Assembly: GCF_000003195.3 (NCBI RefSeq) | Contig: NC_012878.2 | Span: forward strand, 24,185,288-24,249,287 | Length of the DNA stretch: 64,000 nt | Source of the DNA: Sorghum bicolor | Taxonomy: Eukaryota > Streptophyta > Magnoliopsida > Poales > Poaceae | Direction of reading: 5' to 3' | Part shown: positions 35,041 through 46,400 of the stretch, piece by piece | Position numbering within the stretch: position 1 is the first letter of the stretch | Layout of the letters: every line of letters begins with the position of its first letter | The notes under the pieces: model-generated | The model's input: the letters and a program-made list of their open reading frames with translations, nothing else | Told to the model about the DNA's origin: nothing | Database searches by the model: none | Position numbers and translations under genes: made by a program

Positions 35041-35859
35041 ACCCCCTTAGAGAGCCTAGTTAATCATGATGTATCATAGGAAGAGCTACTCTTAGCTAGT
35101 ATGAGAATAGAGGGAAGAGAGTGAGGAGTTTCCCGAGGAGGAGTCTCGGCTTGTCGGGAGTCTTCTTCTAGGAGCGCCTCAGTGGATGCTTGTCTTCTAG
35201 TAAGTCTTCCTTCTAGTTGCCTTTCATTTGAGTACTTCCAGTATTTACTTTCTGTCTTAGTTTATTTTAAGTATACAACTGGCCCATCTGGCACATTACT
35301 TTGCCTTGTGTGAAGTGCTCGAAACCTTAGCTGGGTCTAGACTAGTAGAATTAGTGTAGACGTGGTGTCTAGACTAAGTCTACCCTTATGGACTTCTTGT
35401 CACACCTGAAGAACGCCAGCAGCGAAGCGTGACAGGCTTCTGCTAGACATTAGGAGTTCTCTTCAGTGTGTTGTTAGGCAAGTTGCAAATAATAGTTGGC
35501 CTACATGGTAGCTGCCTAGGGAAGTGTTTCGCCACACCCTTTTCATCTATCAGCCACAGTAGGAAGGGAGTTAACTCTCAAGTATACTTAGGATAGCTTA
35601 GCCAGAAGTGAAATACTAGAAATACCTCTCCACCCAATCCTAAGCCCTTTGATCATCATCTGACGACTCAATTGGTCTAGTTATTCCACTTCTCGTTCCC
35701 CGTGGAAAATACGATACTTGGAATACACCAGGTGAAGTGCTACATTGACCACCGTCTGCTTGCGGTAAAACTGTTTGCCACTTCTGGTGTCACACAAGCA
35801 TTTCTAGTGTTGTTCCAAGGACTAACAATCCTAGGTAGTGACGCTAAGAAGAGTCAACA
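35041..35859 (+). repeat. Element H 5' LTR, downstream part
   Basis: 819 bp aligned without net length change to 57622-58440 in the 3' LTR. It begins precisely at the last base of the TATA box of the intact 3' LTR (57615-57622), so the insertion of E separated H's promoter from its transcribed part. Confidence 0.95.
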
Positions 35860-35867
35860 AGCATTTC

Positions 35868-35882
35868 TGGCGCCGTTGCCGG
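35868..35882 (+). other. Element H primer-binding site (tRNA-Asp)
   Basis: TGGCGCCGTTGCCGG, eight bases after the LTR end. Same type as C and F. Confidence 0.9.
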
Positions 35883-35954
35883 AGAACTGTAGCTGGTTAA
35901 CTAGACTCAAAGTCATCAAGTTATCCTTGTTTGATTAGAACCTTTACCTATCCC

Positions 35955-38336
35955 ATGGATCAAACAACCCTCTTTGACTACGCTGCTCCATCGGGCGCTG
36001 AGCTGGAGCCACCTAGTTCTTCTCAGGCCATTTTGGTCATTTGTTATGAGCTTCGCCCAAGTCTCATAGCGACGGTTCAGGAAAATCCCTTTTGAGGAGA
36101 AGGAGATGAAAATCCCTATACCCACCTACGTGATTTCAAGCAGCTTTGCTCGTGCATTCACATCCAAGGGATGAGGCGAGTTACCCTTAAGTGGAAGCTC
36201 TTCCCGTTCTCTTTGACAGGAAAAGCGAGACGGTGGTACTCTCACTATGTAGGTAGTGTAGACAGAGAATGGGAGAAGCTGCAAGCCAAGTTTTGCATCA
36301 CCTTCTTCCCCATTTCCCGTGTGGCTCGTCTCCGTAGAGAGATCCTAAACTTCAAGCAAGAAGAGAAGGAATCTCTAGGTGCGGCTTGGGCGCGAATCAC
36401 AGACTTAGCATCCTCAGGCCCAGACTTAGCCATAACCGAGCCAACGCTAATGCAGCATTTCTATCTCGGTCTTAGGCAAAGTTCCGCACAATTCCTTGTT
36501 CTAGCCTCGAAGGGAGCATTCCTTCATTTACCCATTAGTGAAGGTAGGGTGGTCCTAGCAACCATACTAGACAACACCCCCTACATTGATGACCATAGTG
36601 ATGCCCCTGAGGAAGACCAAGACCCTAGGGATGAAACCTCATCAGCTGACGCTACAGTAGCCACATCACAAGTTGTCGAGCCTGAACCACAATCCCAAAC
36701 ACCTCCAAGGGAAGAAGTGATTCATCCCTTGGAGTATCCTCTTAACATCGAGACGGATCTTTTTGCCGATTATGGAAATGTCTCGAAACAACCTATGCAA
36801 AAGAGAAACCACAACGCTCCAAAAGAGCAAGTATCTTCTCGCTTAGAGGCTTGTTACCTCAAAGCAACTGCTCAGGAGCTCATGACCGTTATGAGCAGCG
36901 AATGGCTGAAGGAGTCAGAAGCGTCATCTGATGTTATCAGGCTTCTCTCCTGCTTCACAACCATTCGTTGTCTCATAAGCAGGACTCCCGTAGATTCTCT
37001 TTATGACCCCGCCGTAGGAGCATCTGTAATGTCTAAGAATTTAGCATTAGTACTCCTAGGCGAGGAACCATTAGTTTCGACCGAAAAGTTTCTCAAGTTA
37101 CCATCTGGAGAATTGGTCGAGAGCTGCAGCCTTACACATAACGTGTCTGTTGTCATTAACAAGGTCCATGTCCTCTTAAATTTCTACATCTTTGATGTAG
37201 AGGACCTGTTAATTGGGCACCCGCTTATGAGATTCATTGACGGATTTCATAGCGGGCACCTCAAGCGTGAGATAGGGAAGAACCTAAACCTACCCATCCC
37301 CTATGTCGGCTCGATTAATGCCAAAATCGAGCCGAACCCCAAAACTGATCCAATAGAGGAGGTAATGGCAGCCACTCATCTAGAGGCATTACAGCCTAAT
37401 CTAGAGGTGGAAGCTAAGGATTACATCGAAGAGCTAGAAACAGAACTAGATGAACCACTAGAGCTAGATGAATCCGAGCCACCACCTAAGCCCTTCATAG
37501 AACTTAAGCCACTTCCCCCTAGGCTTAAGTATGTCTTCCTTGACGGCGATAGGGATAGCCCTGTCATCATTAGCGATCAGCTCTCTGAGGAGGAGGCCGC
37601 TAAACTTATTGTTATATTAGAGAAACACCGCTCTATCTTAGGATACTCCCTCCAAGACCTTAGGGGAATTAGTCCCGCTCTCTGCACTCATTGCATACCC
37701 ATAGAACCCGATGCTACACCTTCTAGGGAGCCGCAAAGAAGGCTAAATAATGCGATCAGGGAAGTAGTGAAGGAAGAGGTCTTGAAGCTCTTGCATGCGG
37801 GCATAATCTACCCTGTTCCAAACAGTGAGTGGGTCAGCCCCGTACAAGTAGTACCTAAGAAGGGAGGAATGATGGTAGTTAAAAACGATAATAACGAGCT
37901 TATCCCACAACGAATCGTCACGGGATGGAGGATGTGCATAGATTACCGAAAACTCAACAAGGCTATAAAGAAAGATCACTTCCCGTTACCCTTCATCGAT
38001 GAGATGCTGGAACAGTTAGCAAAGAATTCTTTCTTTTGTTTCCTTGACGGTTATTCGGGTTATCATCAAATCCCGATCCATCGCGATGATCAAAGTAAGA
38101 CGACATTCACATGCCCTTACGGGACATATGCATATAGGCGCATGTCTTTTGGCCTATCCAATGCTCCCGCTTCCTTCCAAAGGTGCATGATGTCCATCTT
38201 CTCAAACATGATTGAAGAAATCATGGAAGTCTTCATGGACAACTTTTCCGTCTATGGGAAGACTTTTGACGACTATGTTGAGAACCTGGACCGCGTCTTA
38301 CAAAGATGCCAAGAGAAGCACTTGATCCTAAACTGA
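35955..38336 (+). pseudogene. Element H: Gag - protease - reverse transcriptase, inactive
   Basis: The start at 35955 (MDQTTLFDYAAPSGAEL) is in frame with the 721-residue open stretch 36171-38336 but is cut off by a TGA at 36093-36095. The Gag core is at 36120-36560 and a degenerate protease near 37000-37210 (AVGASVMSKNLALVLL). RT runs from about 37700: SPVQVVPKKGG, MCIDYRKLNKA, LDGYSGYHQIPIH. The catalytic motif reads FMDN (near 38240) instead of FMDD; C has FMDD at the same place. Loss of the second Asp should abolish polymerase activity. A TGA closes the frame at 38334. Confidence 0.9.
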
Positions 38337-39182
38337 GAGAAATGTCATTTCATGGTTCGGGAGGGGATAGTGCTAGGACATAGAGTGTCTGAGCGTGCGA
38401 TAGAGGTGGATAGAGCTAAAATAGAGGTCATATAACAGCTCCCACCTCCCACGAATGTTAGAGGCGTACGTAGTTTTCTTGGTCACGTAGGTTTTTATAG
38501 GAGGTTTATACAAGATTTTTCACAAATCGCTAGACCTTTAACAAACCTGTTAGCTAAAGATGCACCTTTTAACTTTGACGATGAGTGCTTAGATGCTTTT
38601 TACTACCTCAAGAAAGCACTTATCTATGCACCAATCATACAACCCCCTGATTGGTCGCTTCCTTTTGAGATAATGTGTGATGCTAGTGATTATGCTGTAG
38701 GAGCTGTTTTAGGACCGACCAAAGATAAAAAGCATCATGCCATCTCTTATGCTAGCAAAACACTAACTGGCTCACAACTAAACTATGTAACAACAGAAAA
38801 TGAGCTTTTAGTTGTAGTATTTGCTATAGACAAGTTTAGATCTTACTTAGTATGGGCAAAGGTGATCGTTTACACCGATCATGTTGCATTAAAATACCTG
38901 CTCACTAAGAAAGATGTTAAACCAAGGCTAATAAGATGGATCCTGCTACTCCAAGAATTTGACTTAGAAATAAAAGATAAAAAGGGAGTAGAGAACTCGG
39001 TCGCAGACCACTTGTCTAGAATGCAAATCGAGGATAAATATGATCTACCAATCAACGACTATCTTCGGGACGACACACTCCTCAAGGTGTCAGCCGCCTA
39101 CCCGTGGTACGCAAACATCGTCAACTACATGGTTTCTGGTTATGTGCCACTGGGGGTAGATAAGAAGAAGCTGATCAAGTAG
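38337..39182 (+). pseudogene. Element H: RT end and RNase H
   Basis: It continues the same pol frame after the TGA at 38334. There is a TAA near 38432, then the RT thumb/connection ([16 protein letters not shown]). RNase H opens at 38673 ([14 protein letters not shown] ... [16 protein letters not shown] ... [11 protein letters not shown] ... ADHLSRM) with the D, E and D residues of the family. A TAG at 39181 ends it. Confidence 0.9.
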
Positions 39183-39188
39183 AGCCAA

Positions 39189-40391
39189 GTGCATCTTTTG
39201 GACGACCCGTACCTCTATAGGGTCTGCCAGGATGGTGTGCTAAGAAGATGTGTCCCTATGGAAGAAGCCGTTCAAATAATTGAGAAGTGCCACGGAGCTG
39301 AATATGGAGGCCATTATGGTACATTCAGGACCCATGCCAAAATTTGGCAAAGTGGATTCTATTGGCCTACCATGTACCAAGACACTCAAGACTTCATCAA
39401 GAGGTGTGAGAGGTGTCAGCAACATGGGAATATCAATACCCGTGATGCCATGCCTCTTACAAACAACCTTCAAGTGGAGCTGTTTGATGTCTAGGGAGTA
39501 GACTACATGGGTCAGTTATCGCCATGTCAAGGCTATGAGTACATCTTGGTGGTAATGGACTACGTGTCCAAATGGGTTGAAGCACTGCCTTGCAGAGCAG
39601 CTGACTCAAAACATGCCAAAAAGATGTTCCAGGAGATCATCTTCCCAAGATTTGGCACCCCAAGGTTGGTTATTAGTGATGAGGGCATCCACTTCATTGA
39701 CAGGAGATTCTGTGAATTCCTAACTAAAGTAGGGATAAGGCACAATGTGGGTACACCTTATCATCCCCAAACAAGCGGACAAGCAGAAACCTCAAATAAG
39801 CAAATCAAGAACATTCCGCAAAAGACTGTCAAGGAAATGGGGACAGGATGGGTGAACAAACTCCATGATGCACTTTGGGCATATAGGACCGCATACAAGA
39901 CCCCCATCGGTATGTCACCATACCAACTTGTATACAAAAAGACATGCCACTTACCAGTTGAGCTCGAGCATAGGGCACATTGGGCCATAAAAAGATGGAA
40001 TATGGACCTACCCTCAGCCGGTCGCAATCGAAAGTTTCAAATCTCAGAACTGGAAGAATGGAGAGAGAAAGCTTATCACAATGCCAGAATCTACAAGGAA
40101 AGAACCAAAAGATGGCATGATAAGCGAATCAACCAAAAAGAGTTCCATCCTGGGAACAAGGTTCTTTTGTTCAACTCTAGGGTCAAACTTTTTGGCCACG
40201 GAAAGCTGAGAAGCAAGTGGGAAGGCCCGTCCCTGGTGATCGACGCCGTGACACATGGAGCCGTAATGCTTCAGGACAACGATGGCAACGTCTTTAAGGT
40301 AAATGGTCATCGCCTTAAGCTCTTTTATGAACATGAACCTTTAGAAAAAGAAGTAGACATGATAGAATTTGTTCTAAACCCCATCAACTAA
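39189..40391 (+). pseudogene. Element H: integrase, one internal stop
   Basis: The zinc-binding region (CHGAEYGGHYG ... CERCQQHGN) lies at 39280-39425. After a TAG at 39492 (TGG in most relatives) the catalytic core follows ([28 protein letters not shown]), then a C-terminal domain with [21 protein letters not shown] and [11 protein letters not shown]. The C-terminal style is that of Athila-type elements without a chromodomain. It ends at 40391. Confidence 0.9.
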
Positions 40392-40491
40392 AATCTAGAT
40401 GTCATTCTATTTCCTTATTGATTGCTTGATCACTAGATGGAATGTAGACTTAGCACACTTAGGGGTCAGGCCACCCAATAAACTCTTGGGT

Positions 40492-40697
40492 GGCCCGAGA
40501 GACACACCTGGTCGAGCTAGACTCCCACTAATGGGGTCGGTCGACCGAGGTAAGTGTCAACCCAAAGGACACTACACCTGTCACGACAAAGGGTTGCCCG
40601 AGAGACACACCTGGTCGAGCCAGACTCCCACTAAGGGGGTCGGTCGACCAAGGTAAGTGTAGATCCAAAGGACATTGGACCTGTCACGACTAAGGGA
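40492..40697 (+). repeat. Tandem repeat, 103 bp unit, two copies
   Basis: The unit beginning CCCGAGAGACACACCTGG at 40494 recurs at 40597 with a few changes. Each unit contains GGTCGGTCGACC. A third, decayed trace follows at about 40700-40755. The surrounding 40392-41073 has no gene. Confidence 0.9.
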
Positions 40698-41073
40698 GGC
40701 TGGGGCACAAACCCCGATCGAGCTAGGCCCCATAGAGGTGGTCGACCGACCGACTCTTAGTGCAACTAGGCACCTTGCCACGTTCAGGACAGAGTGTGGA
40801 AGGACGCCATGAACTCGAAATTTCAAAACTTTGAAATTAGCTGGTCGACCGATCCATCTTTGAAGGGATCCAAACAGTCTCGGATCACTCTCATCCCTCG
40901 TGATTATCCCTCTGACGCTCCAGGTCAATTTCAAATTCCTACGGCCAGGAGCATCCTTCTAAGTCTACAAATAGCTCCCCCCTCTTCTTCTTCTTCCTCC
41001 CTTTGCTTTCCACCTCGAATCAAGAGCCATTCTGAACTCTTGAACACCTCACCATCACCACCAACACCTTGCC

Positions 41074-41474
41074 ATGGCCCCTCCATCGAAAAACAACCAG
41101 ATCGTCTACCGCCCTGACTCACCGATGCCTGCCCTCTCCCTTATGGAGGAATTAGAGCAGCTCATGGCGGTGGATGTCATCGAGGCAGAGCCTCTGGCCA
41201 TGGTGCCACCCACCGGAGGGCCGTCGGGGCCAAACCCCTGGTCGATCGACCATGTCTTTGGGTCGACCGACCCGGAGCGCGGTCGCCCGAGGACCTCCAA
41301 TCGTTTCCCCAAGACAGGATCCTCATCGCGTTCCCTCACCCTGAGGAGAACGCTCAGGAAATCCCCAACAAGGGCCACCAGCAAGGCCCCCATCGCCGTC
41401 TCCTCCAACACTACGGGCAGCTCGGCGTTCACGCCTTCCTACACCCCGGCTTCATCGCTGTTGCGCAAGATTAT
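41074..41474 (+). pseudogene. Element H: accessory ORF (env position), first half
   Basis: The ATG at 41074 opens 133 codons (MAPPSKNNQIVYRPDSPMPA start) rich in Ser, Pro, Thr and Arg. Element J cuts it at 41474. The frame continues without shift at 55755. The position between integrase and 3' LTR is where Athila-type elements carry an env-like ORF. I see no signal peptide or membrane segment in this half, so the name env-like would rest on position alone. Confidence 0.65.
41470..41474. other. Target-site duplication of J (ATTAT)
   Basis: Identical to 55750-55754 at the other end of J. Confidence 0.95.
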
Positions 41475-42506
41475 TGTCGGTGTTTTTCCCACGGGGGGTC
41501 ACACCAACGAGTAAATTTGTATGCGTGTTCCCTTTCCCAGATGGTGATGCAAGAAGACACTGAGATTTATCCTAGTTCGGGCAAGAGAAGGCCCTACGTC
41601 CAGCGGGGGGGGAGAGTTTGTATTATCTTGCACCTAAGTGCTTGTACAGGGGTGAATACAAGTGACGTATGAAGTGTGGAGCTCTGCTACGTGTGAGCGT
41701 GGTGTCCCCCATTCTATTCCTGAGTCCCTCCTTTTATAGTTCCAAGGAGAGACCCAGGGTACATGTATAGGTGTCAGAATAGGAGTCGATAGCAGCATGG
41801 GGCGCTGACCTACTCGAGGCTTCCATACTGGCATGGCCTCGAGCCGTCCCGTCTTAGTAGCCTGGTGATGATTACGCGTGCCCTTGCATTCTGCTCTGCG
41901 CGCCGTCCTGGATTGGTTTACTGGATGTACGTCCGTACGATCCGACGGCAAATCCGGCGGAGTGGTTGCGATGTAGTCAGTCGACGCCCAACTCGTCTCC
42001 TGGAAGGATCCCTGTCTGGTCGAGGGTCAGACATCGTACGACATCTTGATGTTGAAGCGCTGACCTTGGCCATCTCGAGGGGGTCTTGATTAGACACTCC
42101 ATCTCCGTTTCCCGCGTCTTGACACACCCTGGGCCGTTTGGTGGGGAAGGCTGCAAAAAGATCGATGGGACAGATGCCTGTTCCCTATCACGCCTCCCGT
42201 GACCCATGTGTTTGGTGGGGAGGTGTCAGGTGCATTAAATGCCCTGGCTCTCATGCGCGCGTCAGGCGGCGGACAGTGTCCTTGCGCTCGACGCCTCTTG
42301 ATTCGCTCGAGCCTGCTTCCGTATTCGACGACAGTTGGCGCCCGAGCCCTGATCGATTCGCTCGACGCTACTTCCGTCTTCGAGGCCGCGGCCGTTGATG
42401 GTTGCGCGTATGTATGGACGGAGCGTCGAATCGAAGATCTAGTCTTATGTACGGATGGTGTCGTTACATGTATTGGTGAGGGTACCCCTTGTGGATACCC
42501 TCGACA
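41475..42506 (-). repeat. Element J 3' LTR
   Basis: 1032 bp, plus strand TGTCGGTGTTTTTCCC...CCCTCGACA. Near-identical to 54715-55749; a G run near 41605-41612 is shorter than its partner near 54845-54854. TATA box 41738-41732 (minus strand). Confidence 0.95.
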
Positions 42507-42523
42507 GTAGCCCCCGAGTCTCC
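42507..42523 (-). other. Element J polypurine tract
   Basis: The minus strand reads GGAGACTCGGGGGCTAC next to the 3' LTR, identical to A at 12921-12937. Confidence 0.85.
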
Positions 42524-43293
42524 ATTTGAGCGCTGGCGCTCGAGTGGAGACTTTTGTTTTTACAGTCGAGGTTCTGTGGGGGCGCGCGAGCGACCCCGCA
42601 GGGGTAGCCCCCGAGCCCTCGAGAGAGTATTTAACTCCTTCGAGGGTTATTTTGCCTAATTTGCAGAGACACTGTCGACACCAGTGGTGGAAGGTTCTGA
42701 TCGGCTTTGCCTTGCAAGGAGGTTTCGACGTACTCTCGATAGAGCGAGCGTCTTCCACCCCAGATCGAGTTCCTAGCGGGTAGTCCAAGTGAGAACCTGT
42801 GCCCCTTTCGAGGGGGTCAGCTGTAGCCCGGAGGCGTTCTCATAAAGCTGGGTCGACGTGGTCGGGGATACCGGTCTCATTCGATAGAGTCCAGCGGCTC
42901 GATGCCTCCCGTCGGGGGGATTCCTCTCGACTGTCTCGACCCTACCTTGGACATCGCCAGCGAGTTTTCGAGGCAGACCTCGATCTTCGACCGCTCGCTG
43001 GAGATCCCTGACTCTGGTGCTCGAGATCGGCTGTCGAACCCTTTCGGCGGGTCAGCCATCGACCTCCCGAGACTCTCGCGGGTACGCCCCTTGGCTTACA
43101 AGGGAAGGAAGTGGCCATGACGGTTCGCCTTTCTGCCCGTTGGGCGCGTCTTTTTAGGCGGGTGACGTTACTACACTGTATCGGCGTGGCATTCGGAACG
43201 CTCGGCCTGTGAAGGGGGAAAGACTGTTAGGTAGCGCATTAATGGGGGGACGTTACCTCATTTCCCGGATCTGTCCGTTGGCGGATTGCGGCC

Positions 43294-43301
43294 TACAAAT
43301 A
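43294..43301 (+). promoter_or_regulatory. TATA-like box of J's antisense gene
   Basis: TACAAATA, about 150 bp before the ATG at 43451, at the place where A and B have TATAAATA. The region 42524-43293 upstream has no gene and would hold the rest of this promoter. Confidence 0.6.
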
Positions 43302-43450
43302 CGCCGTGGCGCCGTCGCCGTTCCTCTTCCTTCCGCCTTCTTACTTCCATTCTCTCGTTGCCTTTGCCTTCTCGCCGCCTTAGCTCTCTCGCCGTCTTAC
43401 GCGCACACGCCTCCTCGTGCAGTAGCGGATCCACCGCCTCTCCGGCCAAG

Positions 43451-46400
43451 ATGCCTGTAAGACTCATCGCCGCCGACGACTGGCGCCCGTCGTCGATGAC
43501 GGAGCGCCGGTTGTTAGAGCTTGAGAAAGAGGGATTGCTGCGCCACCGTACCTCACTATCGTCGCCGGAGTGGATCGCGCCGCCGGCGAGTCACAGGGAG
43601 CCCCAGCCGCCCGAGGGTTACGTGGTGTCGTTTGCCAAGTTCCACCGCCACGGCCTGGGTGCTCCCCCGAGTCGCTTCATGCGGGCCCTCTGCTTCCACT
43701 ACGGGGTGGAGCTCCAGCACTTTTCCCCGAACGCCATCACCGTCGCGGCGGTCTTCGCCGCCGTGTGCGAGGGCTACTTGGGGATGATGCCGCACTGGGA
43801 GCTGTGGCTTCATCTCTACAGGGGCGAGCTCTTCAACGCCCCCACTGGGACCACCGGCGTGAGGAAACCTGTGCGGGCGGGTTGCCTCAATCTCGTGCTG
43901 AAGACGGGGAAGTCGGAGAGGCCGCGCGAGTACATCCCGGTGGGACTGTCGACTAACCACGCCGGCTGGGACTCCCAATGGTTCTACCTGAGGAACGACG
44001 ACGGCCTGCTGCCCGCCTATACTGGGCGTTTGATCACGGAACGACCGGAGAATTGGACGTACGGCGTCGTCCAAGTTCACCAATCTCGGCTCGACCCCCT
44101 CCTCGACGTCATGAAGAAGCTGCGTTCGGAGGGCTTGACCGCCGCCCTCGTTCTCTCGGCCGTTCATCACCGGAGAGTTCTCCCTTTGATGTCTCGGCCG
44201 TTGAGGATGGATGAGATGGGCCCCGGCGTTCCATCTCGGGACCTCGAGGCGTGCCGGATGTCCAACGAGGCTCCGGTGGATGACGAAGTCGCGGCCCGGG
44301 TCAGGGCCGCCATTGCCGACGATTTTCAGCCGGAGCGTGTTAACGGCTTCCCCATGAGGCCAGATGCCGGCTCGATAGACCTGGTATGTTTTCTTCTTGC
44401 GCGCAACCTCGATCCTGGGTTTCTTTTCTTCCCCTCTCCTTTTCTTTTCTAAGTCTGCCTTCATTTTGACAGGGACGGATCGACGTCCGGTCCTCGAGGC
44501 CTCCGGTAAAGGAGGACGAGGCCGATCGTGACAAACGGCGCCAATCCGCCGAAAAGCTAAAGTCCGCCAAGGACTCTGCCAAGAAAGGGGAGAAGAAGAA
44601 GAACCTCGACCGTCAAGCGTTAGAGGCGCGTCGGGCCAAATCCAGGCAGAGGGGGGAGCCTGAGGAAGAATCCCCCAACGATGATGATGACGACGACGAC
44701 GACAGGATGATTCCGAGGGGATGGTGTCGCGTCTCAACCGGATCCTCGAGGGACCGTCTCGAGGCGATGTCGACGCCCCCCGGACGGAGATGCTAAGGGA
44801 GGTTCCGAGTGGATCTCATCGCCCCCGGGCCGATACACCTCCTGCGCCCAAGACGGGTCGAGACGCACCGCGCCCTCCCCCGGCGCCCAGAGAGAGCGGT
44901 CAGACTAGGCCCCAGGCGAAGGGGCCACTGACTCGCGGTCGCGCCGCGGCCTCCGAGAAAGGAGAGGCCGGCCGCAGGAGTGCCAGTCCTGGTGCCCGTC
45001 AGGCGGGAACCGACGCGCCTAGGCCGGCGTCTGCCCTCGAGGGACCTGGAGACCTAACGTGGGGCGGCTCGAGGCCCGCTAGTCGGGGCGGCGGGTGGCG
45101 AGCTGTTCTCCCTGTGGGGTAAGCCCTTTCGATGTTGTGGCTTCCGTTTTCCTGTCCCTCTGCCGATCTTTTCTCATATACCGATCTTTTCTCAGGCTAA
45201 AGCGGACCCTCGAGCAGGCCCAGCCATCCATGGCAAAGAGGCTCAAAACGAGCGCCGCCTCCAAGGAGCCAGGTTCGTAGTTTATTTCTGGGCCTTGCGA
45301 TGTTCTTGTGTCGGTTATTATAACGTCTGACCTTTTTACCCTTTGTTTTGTAGGCTCCTCCAGTTCCCAACCTCCAGCCGGCGTCGAGAGGGCTCCGTCT
45401 CGTCCCGCGCCTACTCCGTCTCCGCCGACTCGTGATGAGGCGCCCCAGACGCAAGCGTTAGAGGGAGCCCCCGAGCCCCCTCGATTGGGGGTCGAGGGGG
45501 AACCCATCACCATCAGCGATACGTCCGATGGCAACGAAGCGTCTGGGGGCGCTCGCCCTATGGAAGAGGAAGCGTCGACCCCCAACGTCGCGGGATCGAC
45601 TCCCTGGCCCGCCGGCCTCCGCAGCCTCGAGGAGCAGAAGAAGAAGAGGGAGGAGGATGAACAACGGGAGCGCGAGGCGGCGTGGCAGCCGCAGGAATCT
45701 GAGGCGCAGCAACAGCAACAGCAGCAGGAGGAACAGCAACAGCAGCAGCAGGGGGGCCAAGAGGAGGGGCTGCTCGAGCCCCCGCCCCAAGGTCCGGCCC
45801 AGCCAGTACCGCCGGAGCCGCCAGGGCCCGGCAAACAAGAAGAGGATTTGCCGGTGTACGGCCCCCCGACCCCAGCGTGGCTACTCCCGGGGGCACCCGC
45901 CGCGATCCGGGCAGAGCCGGGGCGTGCGGATGGAGTGGTGGCGCTCGCCTGCATGATGCGCACCCCCACCGACCCTGAGTCTGAGATCAAGCGGACGATC
46001 TACGGCATGGACGGGATTGCCCCAGGGTTCCTCCGGGAGCGTCGGGCATGGGAGGACCGCTTTCCCTCCGAGGAGGATGAAATCGGGACGTCGGGGACCA
46101 AGGACGGAACCTGGAAGACGGTGGACGACGACGGGCGGTTCCCATGCCTCGTCGACCTGTTCCTGCGCCATGGGGGCTCCCTCGAGACCGTCGAGGATCT
46201 CATCCGCGGCGTCAAGGCACGGGTCGACCGGGAGATGGAGCACTGGTGCCCCGATCGGATCCGCATCCGGGCCTCCCACGACCCGTCCGAGCCTAACATC
46301 TTTCTGGACGATCGGAAGGAGGCAGAGAAGTGGGAGCACATCGAGGAGCTCCGCCTTTGGATGAAGCATGTGGTGGGGCTCCTCTCAGACGTTATCAACA

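Noticed and set aside
43556..44737. 393-codon minus-strand frame in J
   Set aside because: Mirror of exon 1 and 2 of the antisense gene. It runs through the intron and shows no domain.
45079..45990. Cys/Ser-rich minus-strand frame resembling a cysteine-rich protein
   Set aside because: It is the complement of the Gln-repeat part of exon 4; CAG repeats read as poly-Cys or poly-Leu on the other strand.
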